Assembly: GCA_041874725.1 (NCBI GenBank)
Contig: CP097466.1
Location: 6,014,001-6,078,000 of the forward strand
Length of the DNA: 64,000 nucleotides
DNA from: Duganella sp. BuS-21
Lineage (GTDB): Bacteria > Pseudomonadota > Gammaproteobacteria > Burkholderiales > Burkholderiaceae_D
Direction of reading: 5' to 3'
Shown here piece by piece: positions 18,058-27,988 of this stretch. The notes under the pieces were generated by a model. It made no database searches. It was not told the DNA's origin and saw only the letters and a program-made list of their open reading frames with translations. Both the position numbers and the translations under genes were made by a program. The stretch's first letter is position 1; each line of letters begins with the position of its first letter.

Positions 18058-19608
18058 TCAAGGATGCAGAGTAGTGAACAGCTCTTTGCAGGAAGCGCTC
18101 AACTCGCCGCGCATCACCATGCCCTTGGCCGCCTCGATATCCGGTGCGAAGAAGCGGTCGACGTCGTAGAACGGCACCTTGTTGCGCAACTGCGCATGCA
18201 CATGCTCCAGATGCGGCGACGTGGTCAGCGGGCGATGGAAATCGATGCCCTGCGCCGCCGCCAGCAGTTCGATGCCGATGATGACCGCCGTATTCTGCGC
18301 CATATCGTCCAGGCGGCGCGCCGCGTAGGTCGCCATGCTGACGTGGTCTTCCTGGTTGGCCGACGTCGGGATCGTATCGACGCTGCCCGGATGGGCCAGC
18401 GACTTGTTCTCCGACGCCAACGCGGCAGCGGTGACGTGGGCGATCATGAAGCCCGAGTTCACGCCTGGATCGCGCACCAGGAACGGCGGCAGGCCGGACA
18501 AGGTGGCGTCGATCAGCAGCGAAATGCGACGCTCGGAAATCGAACCGATTTCGGCGATCGCCAGCGCCAGCGTATCGGCGGCGAAGGCCACCGGCTCGGC
18601 GTGGAAATTGCCGCCCGAGACCACCACCGATAATTCGCCGTCCTTGAACAGCAGCGGATTATCGGTCACCGCATTGGCTTCGATCAGCAGCGTGCGCGAA
18701 GCATTGTTGATGATGTCCCAGCAAGCGCCCATCACCTGCGGCTGGCAGCGCAGGCAGTAAGGATCCTGCACGCGCTCATCGCCCACCAGGTGCGACGCGC
18801 GGATCGCGCTGTCCGACACCAGTTGGCGATAAATCGAAGCGGCGGCGATCTGGCCCGGCTGGCCGCGCACTTCGTGCACACGGGCGTCGAACGGCGAATC
18901 CGAACCCTTGGCCGCGTCCAGCGACAACGCGCCCGACACCATGCCTGCCTCCAGCAGGCGCTCGGCCATGAACAGGCCGTGCAGCGCCAGCGCGGTCGAC
19001 ACCTGGGTGCCGTTGATCAGCGCCAGGCCTTCCTTCGCCGCCAGCACCACCGGCGCGATGCCGGCCGCCTTCAACGCATCGGCCGCGTCCACCAGCTCAC
19101 CTTGAACGCGCACCTGGCCCACGCCCATGATGGCCAGCGTCATGTGCGACAGCGGCGCCAGGTCGCCCGAGGCGCCGACCGAGCCCTTGGCCGGAATGGC
19201 CGGGGTGATGCCGGCGTTGTAGATGGCGATCAGCGTATCGATGATTACAGGACGCACGCCCGAGTAGCCGCGCGCCAGGCTGCCGACCTTCATCAGAATG
19301 ATCAGGCGGCACACCGCGTCCGACATCAGGTCGCCCGTACCCACCGAGTGCGACAGGATCAGGTTGCGCTGCAGCTGCTCCAGCTTTTCGTCCGGGATGC
19401 GGGTCTTGGCCAACAGGCCGAAACCGGTGTTGATGCCGTAGGCGGGGTCGCCCTTGGCGACGATGGCCTGCACGGCGGCGGCCGCCGCTGCGATCACAGG
19501 ATAGGCCGCCGCAGCCAGCGACAACGGAGCGGCCGCGTTCCACACGGAGCGCAGTTCGGTGAGCGTCATGGCGCCCGGTTTGAGAATCAAGGTCATAGTC
19601 ATGCTCAT
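18058..19608 (-). CDS. hutH: Histidine ammonia-lyase
   Basis: The 516-residue cytosolic enzyme converts L-histidine to urocanate and ammonia. The A-S-G triad forming the MIO electrophile is seen in [15 protein letters not shown], and the conserved NGTQVSTAL and [20 protein letters not shown] segments are present. Its start overlaps the hutU stop (ATGA), and 11 bp separate it from hutG. Confidence 0.96.
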   Translation of the reverse strand: MSMTMTLILKPGAMTLTELRSVWNAAAPLSLAAAAYPVIAAAAAAVQAIVAKGDPAYGINTGFGLLAKTRIPDEKLEQLQRNLILSHSVGTGDLMSDAVCRLIILMKVGSLARGYSGVRPVIIDTLIAIYNAGITPAIPAKGSVGASGDLAPLSHMTLAIMGVGQVRVQGELVDAADALKAAGIAPVVLAAKEGLALINGTQVSTALALHGLFMAERLLEAGMVSGALSLDAAKGSDSPFDARVHEVRGQPGQIAAASIYRQLVSDSAIRASHLVGDERVQDPYCLRCQPQVMGACWDIINNASRTLLIEANAVTDNPLLFKDGELSVVVSGGNFHAEPVAFAADTLALAIAEIGSISERRISLLIDATLSGLPPFLVRDPGVNSGFMIAHVTAAALASENKSLAHPGSVDTIPTSANQEDHVSMATYAARRLDDMAQNTAVIIGIELLAAAQGIDFHRPLTTSPHLEHVHAQLRNKVPFYDVDRFFAPDIEAAKGMVMRGELSASCKELFTTLHP

Positions 19609-21317
19609 TTAATCATAGGTAAGTTAAGGCCATTGCGCTTGGCGCAAGCGACCGCGCTGTCATAGCCGGCGTCGGCGTGGCGCATCACGCCCGAGCCGCT
19701 GTCGTTGACCAGCACGCGCGCCAGGCGCTTGGCGGCGGCATCGGTGCCGTCGGCCACGATCACCACGCCGGAATGCTGCGAGTATCCCATGCCCACGCCG
19801 CCGCCATGGTGCAGCGACACCCAGGTGGCGCCGCCGGCGGTGTTCAGCAACGCGTTCAGCAGCGGCCAGTCGGAGACGGCATCGGTGCCGTCCTTCATGG
19901 CTTCGGTCTCGCGATTCGGACTGGCCACCGAGCCGGTGTCCAGGTGATCGCGGCCGATCACGATCGGTGCCTTCAACTCGCCGTTGCGCACCATCTCATT
20001 GAAAGCCAGGCCGGCGATGTGACGCTCGCCCAGGCCCAGCCAGCAGATACGCGCCGGCAGGCCCTGAAAGGCGATGCGCTCGCGCGCCATGTCCAGCCAG
20101 CGGTGCACATTGGCGTGGTGCGGGAACAGTTCCTTGATCTTGGCGTCGGTCTTGTAGATATCTTCCGGATCGCCGGACAGCGCCACCCAGCGGAACGGCC
20201 CACGGCCCTCGCAGAACTGCGGGCGGATATACGCCGGCACAAAGCCGGGAAAATCGAAGGCGTTCTGCACGCCGTGGTCGAGCGCCACCTGGCGGATGTT
20301 GTTGCCGTAGTCGACCACCTTGGCGCCCAAGGCCTGGAAGTCCAGCATGGCCTGCACGTGCACCGCGCAACCGGCGGCGGCGGCGGCCGTCAGTTCCGCA
20401 TGGCGCGACGGGTCTTGCTGCGCCGCCTTCCACTGCGCCACCGTCCAGCCTTGCGGCAGGTAGCCGTTGATCAGGTCATGCGCCGAGGTCTGGTCGGTCA
20501 CCATGTCCGGCACAAGATCGGCCGCGCCGGCCTTGGCGCGGCGCACCAGCTCCGGCAGCACGTCGGCCGCATTGCCCAGCAGGCCGATGGAGATCGCGTC
20601 GCCGTTCGCCTTGTGCAGCTTGATCATCTCCAGCGCCTCGTCGATGGACGCGGCCTGCTTGTCCAGGTAACGGGTGCGCAGGCGGAAATCGATGCTGCTC
20701 TGCTGGCACTCGATGGTCAGCGACACCGCGCCGGCCATGGTGGCGGCCAGCGGCTGCGCGCCGCCCATGCCGCCCAAGCCCGCGGTCAGCACCCAGCGGC
20801 CTTTCAGGTCGCCGCCGAAATGCTGGCGGCCGGCTTCGGCGAAGGTCTCGAAAGTGCCCTGCACGATGCCCTGGGTGCCGATGTAAATCCACGAACCGGC
20901 GGTCATCTGGCCGTACATGAACAGGCCCTTGCGGTCCAGCTCATTGAAATGCTCCCAGTTGCCCCACTTCGGCACCAGATTGGAATTGGCGATCAGCACG
21001 CGCGGCGCCTCCGTGTGGGTCTGGAATACGCCGACCGGTTTGCCGGACTGGATCAGCAGGGTCTGGTCGTCCTCGAGCTCACGCAGCGAGGCCAGGATCT
21101 GGTCGTAACAGGCCCAGTTGCGCGCCGCCCGGCCGATGCCGCCGTAGACCACCAGATGCTTGGGATTTTCGGCCACTTCCTGGTCCAGATTATTCTGGAT
21201 CATGCGGTAAGCCGCCTCGGCGCCCCAGTTCTTGCAGGTGCGCTCAGGGCCGCGTGGCGCGCGGATCTCGCGGCTGGCGTCGTAACGTGGATCGCTGTCG
21301 AGGTGATTGCTGGTCAT
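19605..21317 (-). CDS. hutU: Urocanate hydratase
   Basis: The 570-residue enzyme turns urocanate into imidazolonepropionate using tightly bound NAD+. The NAD-binding loop is [40 protein letters not shown] is also family-typical. It is first in the operon, with GGGAGGCTCC close before the ATG, and lies directly behind the HutC-controlled promoter. Confidence 0.96.
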   Translation of the reverse strand: MTSNHLDSDPRYDASREIRAPRGPERTCKNWGAEAAYRMIQNNLDQEVAENPKHLVVYGGIGRAARNWACYDQILASLRELEDDQTLLIQSGKPVGVFQTHTEAPRVLIANSNLVPKWGNWEHFNELDRKGLFMYGQMTAGSWIYIGTQGIVQGTFETFAEAGRQHFGGDLKGRWVLTAGLGGMGGAQPLAATMAGAVSLTIECQQSSIDFRLRTRYLDKQAASIDEALEMIKLHKANGDAISIGLLGNAADVLPELVRRAKAGAADLVPDMVTDQTSAHDLINGYLPQGWTVAQWKAAQQDPSRHAELTAAAAAGCAVHVQAMLDFQALGAKVVDYGNNIRQVALDHGVQNAFDFPGFVPAYIRPQFCEGRGPFRWVALSGDPEDIYKTDAKIKELFPHHANVHRWLDMARERIAFQGLPARICWLGLGERHIAGLAFNEMVRNGELKAPIVIGRDHLDTGSVASPNRETEAMKDGTDAVSDWPLLNALLNTAGGATWVSLHHGGGVGMGYSQHSGVVIVADGTDAAAKRLARVLVNDSGSGVMRHADAGYDSAVACAKRNGLNLPMIK

Positions 21318-21352
21318 GGGAGGCTCCTGCGGCGGAATGAAGAAAGAGGTCC

Positions 21353-21381
21353 AGCATAAGTTGTATATACAACCAAGTCAA
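21353..21381 (-). promoter_or_regulatory. hut promoter with HutC-type operator in the spacer
   Basis: On the minus strand TTGACT (21381-21376), a 17-bp spacer and TATGCT (21358-21353) form a promoter 36 bp before hutU. The spacer contains GTTGTATATACAAC (21360-21373), a perfect 14-bp palindrome with the TGTA-N2-TACA core described for HutC. Binding there would block RNA polymerase; urocanate is the known inducer of HutC. The rest of the 305-bp gap up to 21622 is AT-rich and shows no gene; it must also hold the promoter of the divergent PEP-CTERM gene. Confidence 0.8.
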
Positions 21382-21622
21382 CCCATTTTTACATCGCGTT
21401 TTGTTGTAGTTTCTTCATTTCGATTTGCGAATAAACAACGCAGTTACACCACAGAATTTTCCTAGCAAAAAAATAATAATGTGTATGCCCCTGCATTAAA
21501 GATGACTATTCACACTGTTTATTTCATAAAGAAATCCACCGTGACTTCCCGACCAAATGCTCCTATCGTCAAGCTTGCTGTTGAGGTTTCATTGGTTGTT
21601 TTACTTTACGTGGGGGATCGAA

Positions 21623-22150
21623 ATGAAGAACAAAAAATTGCACCTGCAAACGTTGGCGATGGCGGTCATGCTCGCCGCTTCTTCTCTTGCGGCGGCTGCA
21701 GCGCCGCAGGGGCCGGGAGCGGTAACGCTGACCAACACGACAGGAAATCTGTGGACTGCGTCGCTCGGCAACACGCCGGTGCTCGGCCTGTTCACCGACG
21801 TCTTTACCTTTACCAACCCTGTCACGCCGGGCTCCATCGCTTATGGCACCCAGGTGAATACCAGTTTCATGGGTTGGAGCAACGTAACCTTCCTCAACGC
21901 CGACCTGAACGGGATTCCCCTGCTCACCGGCGCCATTCCTGCCGGGCTGCTGACATTCAACGTGGCGACCCTGCTGCCTTCCTCGGTGAGCGGCCCGCTG
22001 GTGCTGACCATTCATGGCAACAGCAACGGCGGCAGCTATGGCGGCGACATCAACGTGCTGATGGCGCCCGTGCCTGAACCAGTCACCTACGGCATGATGA
22101 TCGCCGGCCTTGGCATCCTGGCCATGTTCGCAAGGCGCCGCAAAGAATGA
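21623..22150 (+). CDS. PEP-CTERM sorted exported protein
   Basis: The 175-residue protein has a signal peptide (MKNKKLHLQTLAMAVMLAAS to about ALAAAA) and a C-terminal sorting signal VPEPVTYGMMIAGLGILAMF followed by ARRRKE: Val-Pro-Glu-Pro, one membrane helix and a basic tail, the mark of exosortase/PEP-CTERM substrates. The middle is beta-rich and of unknown function. Such proteins are linked to exopolysaccharide or biofilm in betaproteobacteria. Start chosen at ATG 21623 behind GGGGGATCGA; the exosortase is not in the window. Confidence 0.88.
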   Translation: MKNKKLHLQTLAMAVMLAASSLAAAAAPQGPGAVTLTNTTGNLWTASLGNTPVLGLFTDVFTFTNPVTPGSIAYGTQVNTSFMGWSNVTFLNADLNGIPLLTGAIPAGLLTFNVATLLPSSVSGPLVLTIHGNSNGGSYGGDINVLMAPVPEPVTYGMMIAGLGILAMFARRRKE

Positions 22151-22167
22151 GAAAAGACTTACCCACT

Positions 22168-22203
22168 AAAAAAGGGAATCACATGTGATTCCCTTTTTTT
22201 TAT
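22168..22203. terminator. Bidirectional intrinsic terminator
   Basis: GGGAATCACATGTGATTCCC (22174-22193) is a perfect 20-bp palindrome flanked by six A on the left and eight T on the right, so it can end the PEP-CTERM transcript and, in reverse, the convergent amidohydrolase transcript, whose stop codon lies at 22200. Confidence 0.85.
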
Positions 22204-23864
22204 TTGCGGTGGTAGACGCGTTTGCCGCCCATCCAAGTTTGCAGCACCTGGGTCTTGCCCAGCTGCTCAGGCGCGATCTTGAAGATGTCGCGGTCGACCA
22301 GGATGAAGTCGGCCCACTTGCCCTTCTCCAACGAACCGATCACCTCTTCCTGGTGCGCCGCGTAGGCCGCGTCCAGCGTGAAGCAGCGGAACGCCTCGGT
22401 CAGCGACATGGCCTGGTTCTTGTACCAGCCGCCCAGCGGCACGCCGGCGTTGTTCTGGCGCGTGACCGCCGCATGCAGTCCCTCGAACGGATTGGGCGAC
22501 TCGATCGGGAAATCCGAACCGCAGGCGATCTTCGAGCCCTGGTCCAGGAAGGTGCGCCAGGCATACGCGCCCTTGATGCGCACCGGCCCGATGCGCTGCT
22601 CGGCCATGTTCTGGTCGGACGTCGCGTGCGTTGGCTGCATGGACGGGATAAGGCCCAGCTGCTTGAAGCGCGGGATGTCCTCCGGCGTGACCACCTGCGC
22701 ATGCTCGATGCGATGGCGCAGGCCGACGTTCTTGTACTGGTCGATCAACTGGGCGTAGGCATCCAGGATCTGATGGTTGCCGGCGTCGCCGATGGCGTGG
22801 ATGTTGACCTGGAAGCCGGCCTTCATGGCCTTGCTCATCTTGGCGCGCATCTCGCCGTCCGGATAGAACAGCAGGCCCTTGGTGGACGGCATGTCGGAAT
22901 AAGGCGCCAGCAGCGCCGCGCCACGACTCCCGAGCGCGCCGTCCGAATACAGCTTGACGGCGGCCAGCGCGTACACGTCGTTGGCGTAGGACTTGAGCGG
23001 GCCGTCCTTGGCCAGTTCGTCGAAGTCGGCGCCGGTGTCGCCGATCATGGCGTAGACGCGCGCGGTCAGCTTGCCGTGGTCGGCGTAGTCGCGGTAGATA
23101 TCATCCTGCACCGCCTTGATGCCGGCATCGTGCACGCTGGTCAGGCCCACTTTGGCCAGCGACGCCAATGCCACGTCGAGGGTGGCGCGCGCTTCGGCCA
23201 GCGTCGGCAGCGGCACCACCTTGTTCACCAGCTCCATCGCCGCGTCCACCAGCACGCCGGTCGGCTTGCCGCTGGCGTCGCGCTCGATCTTGCCGCCGGC
23301 CGGATCGGCGGTGCTGCGGCTGATGCCGGCCATCTCCAGCGCCTTGGTGTTGACCCACACCGCGTGGCCGTCGACCCGGTGCAGCAGCACCGGACGATCG
23401 TTGACCACCGCATCCAGCTCGGCGGCGGTGGGGAAGCGGCCCAGCTTCCAGATCTCCTGGTTCCAGCCGAAGCCGATGATCCAGGCGTTCTTCGGATGCG
23501 AACGCGCGAAGTCGGCCACCGCGCGCACCGCGCCGTTGAGCGAAGTGGGGCTGTACAGCTCCACGCCGGAGGCGATCTCGCCCAGTTCGAACACATGGCC
23601 GTGGGCGTCGATCAGGCCGGGCAGCAGGGTCTTGCCCTGGGCGTCGATATGCTCCGCCTTCGGCAGCGCGGCCGCCGTCTGCGCCTCGCTGCCCACCGCC
23701 ACGATGCGGCCCAGATCATCGAAGGCCAGCGAGGTAAAACGCTGCAGCTGGCCGGCGGCGTCCAGCGTGTAGCCGTTGGCGCGGTCAATGATGGTGTCGG
23801 CGTGGGCTGGGCAGGCCAGCGCCAGCGCGGCGGCGATCAGCAGGGGGGTGAAGGGGGGGCGCAT
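22200..23864 (-). CDS. Exported amidohydrolase (YtcJ-like)
   Basis: The 554-residue protein has a signal peptide (MRPPFTPLLIAAALALACPA, HA) and an amidohydrolase_3 domain: LLPGLIDAHGHVFELGE gives the metal HxH, VDGHAVWVNTKALEM, VNIHAIGDAGNHQILDAYAQ and RIEHAQVVTPEDIPRF complete the family pattern, and ACGSDFPIESPNPFEGLHAA carries the metal Asp. It hydrolyses an unknown amide or cyclic C-N bond in the periplasm. Start at 23864 is supported by GGAGAG eight bases upstream. Confidence 0.85.
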   Translation of the reverse strand: MRPPFTPLLIAAALALACPAHADTIIDRANGYTLDAAGQLQRFTSLAFDDLGRIVAVGSEAQTAAALPKAEHIDAQGKTLLPGLIDAHGHVFELGEIASGVELYSPTSLNGAVRAVADFARSHPKNAWIIGFGWNQEIWKLGRFPTAAELDAVVNDRPVLLHRVDGHAVWVNTKALEMAGISRSTADPAGGKIERDASGKPTGVLVDAAMELVNKVVPLPTLAEARATLDVALASLAKVGLTSVHDAGIKAVQDDIYRDYADHGKLTARVYAMIGDTGADFDELAKDGPLKSYANDVYALAAVKLYSDGALGSRGAALLAPYSDMPSTKGLLFYPDGEMRAKMSKAMKAGFQVNIHAIGDAGNHQILDAYAQLIDQYKNVGLRHRIEHAQVVTPEDIPRFKQLGLIPSMQPTHATSDQNMAEQRIGPVRIKGAYAWRTFLDQGSKIACGSDFPIESPNPFEGLHAAVTRQNNAGVPLGGWYKNQAMSLTEAFRCFTLDAAYAAHQEEVIGSLEKGKWADFILVDRDIFKIAPEQLGKTQVLQTWMGGKRVYHRK

Positions 23865-23938
23865 CGATCTCTCCATTCGGCAGCAAGAATCGAAGTGTAT
23901 CAGGCAAAGCGGGGAAATTCAGTAGCGGGACAGGTACA

Positions 23939-25813
23939 ATGCAGGCTTCCCAGCATCCAGAACACAGCGAACCAGTGTCCAGCCGCCTACTTTACCTCCG
24001 CCTGCTCAAGGAATTCCGTCCTTACGCCTGGATCGCCGCCGTCACGCTGCTGGCGGTCGGCCTGGCTGCGGCCACCGACGTGCTGCTGATCCGCCAGCTG
24101 CAAAACGTGGTGGACGCGCTGGCGCCGACCCATACCCTGGGCGCGGCCAAGCCGCCGGCCACCGGCATCCTGGCGGCGGTGCAGGAGGCGCTGGGCCACC
24201 TGTTGCCCAAGGACCCGGTCAACGCCGCGCTGTGGACCATCCCGGCTGTCATCTTCGGCCTGGCCGTGATGCGCATGGTATCGAGCTTCGCCGGCGAATA
24301 CGGCGCCGCGTGGCTGAGCAGCCGGGTGCAGGCCAACCTGCGCGAGCTCATGTTCGCCCGCATCATGCGCCTGCCGAACGGCTACTTCGACCAATCGTCG
24401 ACCGGCACCACGCTGTCGCGGGTGGCGTTCGACGCGGCGCAGGTGGCGCAGGCCGGCCTCACCGTGGTCAACGTCGCGGTGCGCGACTCGGTGGCCACCA
24501 TCGGCTACCTGCTTACCCTGTTCACCATCGACTGGCAACTGGCGGTGTTCTGCCTTGGCCTGCTGCCGCTGGTGGCGGCCATCGTCACATTCGCCGGGCG
24601 GCGCATGCGCAAGTTGAGCAAGAGCGCGCAAGCGGCCATGGGCGACCTGACCAACGTGCTCGATGAAAGCATCAGCGGCCAGCGCGTGGTGAAAATCTTC
24701 GGTGGCCAGCGCTACGAGCAGGCGCGCTTCGACGATGTGGTCAAGCTTAACCGCCAGCTGGCGGTCAAGCACGCGGCGACGTCGGCGCTCAATTCCGGCA
24801 TCATCATGATGCTGATCGGGATCACGCTGTCGTCGGTGATTTACTTTGCGCTGCTGCGCGCGCAGGCCGGTGCGCTGTCGCCGGGCGCCTTCGTGGCCTT
24901 CATGTCGTCGCTGATGGCGATGCAGTCGCCGATCAAGAACCTCACCAAGATCAACGAGCCGATGCAGCGCGGACTGGCGGCGGCCGAATCGGTGTTCGGG
25001 CTGATCGACCTGGAATCGGAAATCGACCGGGGCAGCCGCGCCGTCGAGCGCGTCGAAGGCCGCCTGTCGGTGCGCGACGTCAGCTTCCACTATCGCGGCG
25101 CCGACGGCGCCCCGCTCGACCCGGATGCGCGTCCGGCGCTGGACCGGGTGTCGCTGGACATTGCCGCCGGCGAAACGGTGGCGCTGGTCGGCAGCTCGGG
25201 CAGCGGCAAGACCACGCTGGCCGGCCTGCTGCCGCGCTTCTACGACGTCAGTGGCGGCGGCATACAACTGGACGGCGTCGACCTGCGCGACTACACCCTG
25301 GCCTCGCTGCGGCGGCAGATCGCGTTGGTCTCGCAGGACGTGGTGCTGTTCAACGACACGCTGGCGGCCAACATCGCCTACGGCGACCCGGCGCCGTCGA
25401 TGGCGGGCATCGAAGCGGCGGCCAAGGCGGCGCACGCCCACGAATTCATCGTCCGCCAGCCGGAAGGCTACAACACGCCGGTCGGTGAAAACGGCCTGCG
25501 CCTATCGGGCGGCCAGCGCCAGCGTCTGGCGATCGCGCGCGCCATCTACAAGAACGCGCCGATCCTGATCCTGGATGAAGCCACCAGCGCGCTCGACACG
25601 GAATCGGAACGGCTGGTGCAGCAGGCGCTGGAAGTGCTGATGAAAGGCCGCACCACGGTGGTCATCGCGCACCGCCTGTCGACGATTGAAAATGCCGACC
25701 GCATCGTGGTGCTCGACCGCGGCCGCATCGCCGAAGCCGGCCCGCATGCCGCCCTGCTGGCGCAGAACGGCCTCTACGCCCGCCTCTACCAAACGCAGAA
25801 AACCGTCACCTAA
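23939..25813 (+). CDS. msbA: Lipid A export ABC transporter MsbA
   Basis: The 624-residue half-transporter has a six-helix membrane domain followed by a nucleotide-binding domain: Walker A GSSGSGKTTL, Q-loop QDVVLFNDTLAANIAYGDP, signature LRLSGGQRQRLAIARA, Walker B ILILDEATSALD and H-loop IAHRLSTI. A homodimer flips the lipid A-core across the inner membrane. It has a 30-40 residue insertion in the first periplasmic loop (residues about 60-85) compared with enterobacterial MsbA. It stands alone and ends in a large palindrome. Confidence 0.85.
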   Translation: MQASQHPEHSEPVSSRLLYLRLLKEFRPYAWIAAVTLLAVGLAAATDVLLIRQLQNVVDALAPTHTLGAAKPPATGILAAVQEALGHLLPKDPVNAALWTIPAVIFGLAVMRMVSSFAGEYGAAWLSSRVQANLRELMFARIMRLPNGYFDQSSTGTTLSRVAFDAAQVAQAGLTVVNVAVRDSVATIGYLLTLFTIDWQLAVFCLGLLPLVAAIVTFAGRRMRKLSKSAQAAMGDLTNVLDESISGQRVVKIFGGQRYEQARFDDVVKLNRQLAVKHAATSALNSGIIMMLIGITLSSVIYFALLRAQAGALSPGAFVAFMSSLMAMQSPIKNLTKINEPMQRGLAAAESVFGLIDLESEIDRGSRAVERVEGRLSVRDVSFHYRGADGAPLDPDARPALDRVSLDIAAGETVALVGSSGSGKTTLAGLLPRFYDVSGGGIQLDGVDLRDYTLASLRRQIALVSQDVVLFNDTLAANIAYGDPAPSMAGIEAAAKAAHAHEFIVRQPEGYNTPVGENGLRLSGGQRQRLAIARAIYKNAPILILDEATSALDTESERLVQQALEVLMKGRTTVVIAHRLSTIENADRIVVLDRGRIAEAGPHAALLAQNGLYARLYQTQKTVT

Positions 25814-25909
25814 GTTCGGGGTCAAGTTCGGGGTCAGTTCCGACATTCGGACATTTCGCGCGCGAAATGTCCGAATGTCGGAACTGACCCCGAACTTAGA
25901 TGGTGCGAA
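25812..25909. repeat. 74-bp perfect palindrome with repeated outer arms
   Basis: Positions 25824-25860 and 25861-25897 are exact inverted copies (37-bp arms, no spacer), centred on CGCGCG. The outer AAGTTCGGGGTC is also duplicated directly at 25812-25823, and GAACTTAG recurs beyond the right arm. It begins inside the msbA stop codon and ends just before the convergent oxygenase stop at 25911. As RNA it would end transcripts from both sides, but its size and perfection suggest a mobile intergenic palindrome (REP/RAYT type). No transposase is nearby. Confidence 0.75.
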
Positions 25910-25910
25910 C

Positions 25911-26795
25911 TTAGGTGGCGTCGTGAAAGATGATGCCCAAGGTGTGGCGCGATCCGGCGCGCAGCCGGCTTACGCCATGCCGCAGGCTGACGCGGTAGAT
26001 GCCGCGGCCGCCCTGCACCGGGCGGTGGTTGACCGCGAATATGACCATGTCGCCGCACTTGAGCGGCACCACTTCCACCCGCAACTGCATGCGCGGGCGC
26101 TGCTCGGTCAGCACGAACTCCCCACCTTCGAAATCCTTGCCCGGCTCGCTCAGCAGCAGCGCCGCCTGCAGCGGGAATACGTGCTCGCCATATAGATCCT
26201 GATGCAGGCAGTTGTAGTCGCCGGCCTGGTATTGCAACAGCAGCGGCGTCGGTCGCTGCTGGCCGGCCGCATGGCAGCGCGCCAGAAAGTCGGCGTGCTC
26301 CGGCGGGAAGCGGTCGGGCAGGTCCATCAGCTCGTGCCAGCGGTTGGCGATGGCGGCCAACGGGCCATACAGGGCGTTACGCAGCGCCGAGATCATCGAC
26401 GGCAGCGGATAGCGGAAGTATTGGTACTCGCCGCTGCCGAAGCCGTGCTGCGACATCACCACGCGACTGCGGAACAGCTGTGCTTGCGCATATTGCGCGG
26501 CCATGGTGGCACACTCCCCGGCCTCCAGCATGCCGGGCAGGATGGCATAGCCGCGTGCATTCAGCTCGTCGCCGATGGCCTGCCAGTCCAGCCCCGCCAC
26601 GTGCACCGCAATCCCCGCCGCCGCCCCCACCGCGCGCCGCGCGGCGGCATGGGCGGCGGCGGCATCGCTGTCGCCCATGCCCGCGCCCACCGGCGTGGCG
26701 GCCGCCGATGCCACGATCACCGGCGGCACCAGGCGCGCCTTGCGCTCGGCCGCAGCGTCGCCGAAGTCCAACTCACCATTGCCCGCCTTACTCAC
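25911..26795 (-). CDS. 2OG-Fe(II) oxygenase
   Basis: The 294-residue protein has a P4H/AlkB-like double-stranded beta-helix: iron ligands in NCLHQDLYGEHVFP (HxD) and the distal His in VNHRPVQG, with RVSLRHGVSR as a likely 2-oxoglutarate contact. It resembles COG3826 proteins, frequently neighbours of ada. The first 70 residues are Ala-rich and variable. The start is GTG at 26795, overlapping the ada stop by 8 bp, so it is translated after Ada; a role in repair of alkylated nucleic acid is inferred from this coupling only. ATG at 26678 is an alternative start. Confidence 0.75.
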   Translation of the reverse strand: MSKAGNGELDFGDAAAERKARLVPPVIVASAAATPVGAGMGDSDAAAAHAAARRAVGAAAGIAVHVAGLDWQAIGDELNARGYAILPGMLEAGECATMAAQYAQAQLFRSRVVMSQHGFGSGEYQYFRYPLPSMISALRNALYGPLAAIANRWHELMDLPDRFPPEHADFLARCHAAGQQRPTPLLLQYQAGDYNCLHQDLYGEHVFPLQAALLLSEPGKDFEGGEFVLTEQRPRMQLRVEVVPLKCGDMVIFAVNHRPVQGGRGIYRVSLRHGVSRLRAGSRHTLGIIFHDAT

Positions 26796-27861
26796 CGAGC
26801 GCCTCCCGGTTCAACAACTCGGCCTTGCGGTCCACGCCCCAGCGGTAGCCGGAAATCGAACCGTCGTTGCGCACCACGCGATGGCACGGTATCGCCACCG
26901 CGATCGCATTGGCCGCGCACGCCGTGGCCACCGCCCGCGCACCGCGCGGCACGCCGGCCAGTTCCGCCAGTTCGGCATACGAGACCCGCCGTCCCGATGG
27001 AATCGCCCGCAACACCTGCCACACGCGCTGCTGGAACGCCGTGCCGCGCACGTCGAGCGGCAAGTCCAATCCCAGCGACGGCTGCTCGACCATGCCGATC
27101 ACGCGCGACACTACTTGCTCGTACTCCGGCTCCGCCCCGATCAACTCAGCCTTGGGAAAGCGGTCCTGCAAATCCTTCACCAGGAAATCCGGATCGTCAT
27201 CGATCAAGATCGCGCAGATACCCTGCAACGTGCTGGCCACCAGGATCGGCCCCAGCGAACACTCGGCAATCGCGAAGCGGATCTGCTCTCCCTTGCCGCC
27301 GGCGCGGAAGGCCGACGGCTTCATGCCCAGCACCGCCGGCGACTGCGCATAAAACCGCCCGCTCGAATTGAAGCCGGCCGCATACAGCGCATCGGTCACC
27401 GAGGCCTGCCCGGCCAGGCCGTCCTGCACCCGCCTGGCCCGCGCCGCGTTGGCGTAGGCCTTGGGCGTGATGCCGGTCACGGTCTTGAACATGCGATGGA
27501 AGTAGAAGCGGCTCACGCCCACCGCCGCCGCCAGGCTGTCGAGGTCCGGCGCCTGCTCCGCCTCGTCGATCAGGCGACAGGCCTGGGCCACCAGCGCGGC
27601 CTGGCGCTCGGCCAGCGGCGGCTGGTCCGGCTTGCAGCGCAGGCAGGGCCGGAAGCCGGCCTGCTCGGCCGCCGCGCGGCTGTCGTGGAAGGCCACGTTC
27701 TTGCGCAAAGCCGGCCGCGCCGCGCACGACGGGCGGCAGTACACGCCGGTGCTGCGCACCGAATACCAGAACACGCCGTCGGCGCCGGCATCGCGCTGCC
27801 GCACCGCTTCCCAGCGCGCTTCATCCCTACCGTAAGCGCTCATGTTTTCACTCTTGCCCAT
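26788..27861 (-). CDS. ada: Bifunctional DNA repair methyltransferase and activator Ada
   Basis: The 357-residue protein has an Ada zinc domain (VRSTGVYCRPSCAARPALRK with the acceptor Cys, and FRPCLRCKPD), an AraC helix-turn-helix (SRFYFHRMFKTVTGITPKAY) and the C-terminal methylguanine methyltransferase with active site AVAIPCHRVVRNDGSISGYRWG. It removes methyl groups from phosphotriesters and O6-methylguanine; once methylated at the N-terminal Cys it activates the adaptive response. ATG at 27861 has GGAG six bases before; a later ATG at 27843 lacks this. It leads an operon with the 2OG oxygenase. Confidence 0.92.
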   Translation of the reverse strand: MGKSENMSAYGRDEARWEAVRQRDAGADGVFWYSVRSTGVYCRPSCAARPALRKNVAFHDSRAAAEQAGFRPCLRCKPDQPPLAERQAALVAQACRLIDEAEQAPDLDSLAAAVGVSRFYFHRMFKTVTGITPKAYANAARARRVQDGLAGQASVTDALYAAGFNSSGRFYAQSPAVLGMKPSAFRAGGKGEQIRFAIAECSLGPILVASTLQGICAILIDDDPDFLVKDLQDRFPKAELIGAEPEYEQVVSRVIGMVEQPSLGLDLPLDVRGTAFQQRVWQVLRAIPSGRRVSYAELAELAGVPRGARAVATACAANAIAVAIPCHRVVRNDGSISGYRWGVDRKAELLNREALGE

Positions 27862-27935
27862 CGCAGACTCCGTGGTTGGTGGAATACGCAGCATCTTAGC
27901 CAGCACCGAAAAGCCGCGCATCCCGCCTCTTGCTT

Positions 27936-27965
27936 TTGAATTGTACAAGCAGGCGATGCTAGAAT
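27936..27965 (+). promoter_or_regulatory. Candidate hutC promoter with TTGTACAA palindrome
   Basis: TTGAAT (27936-27941) and TAGAAT (27960-27965) are 18 bp apart, 24 bp before the hutC start. An 8-bp palindrome TTGTACAA (27941-27948) lies in the spacer and resembles a shortened GntR/HutC site, suggesting autoregulation. It lacks the two central bases of the hutU operator, so this is a weak inference. Confidence 0.4.
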
Positions 27966-27988
27966 GCTCACTTTCCAGGAGAAGCCGT

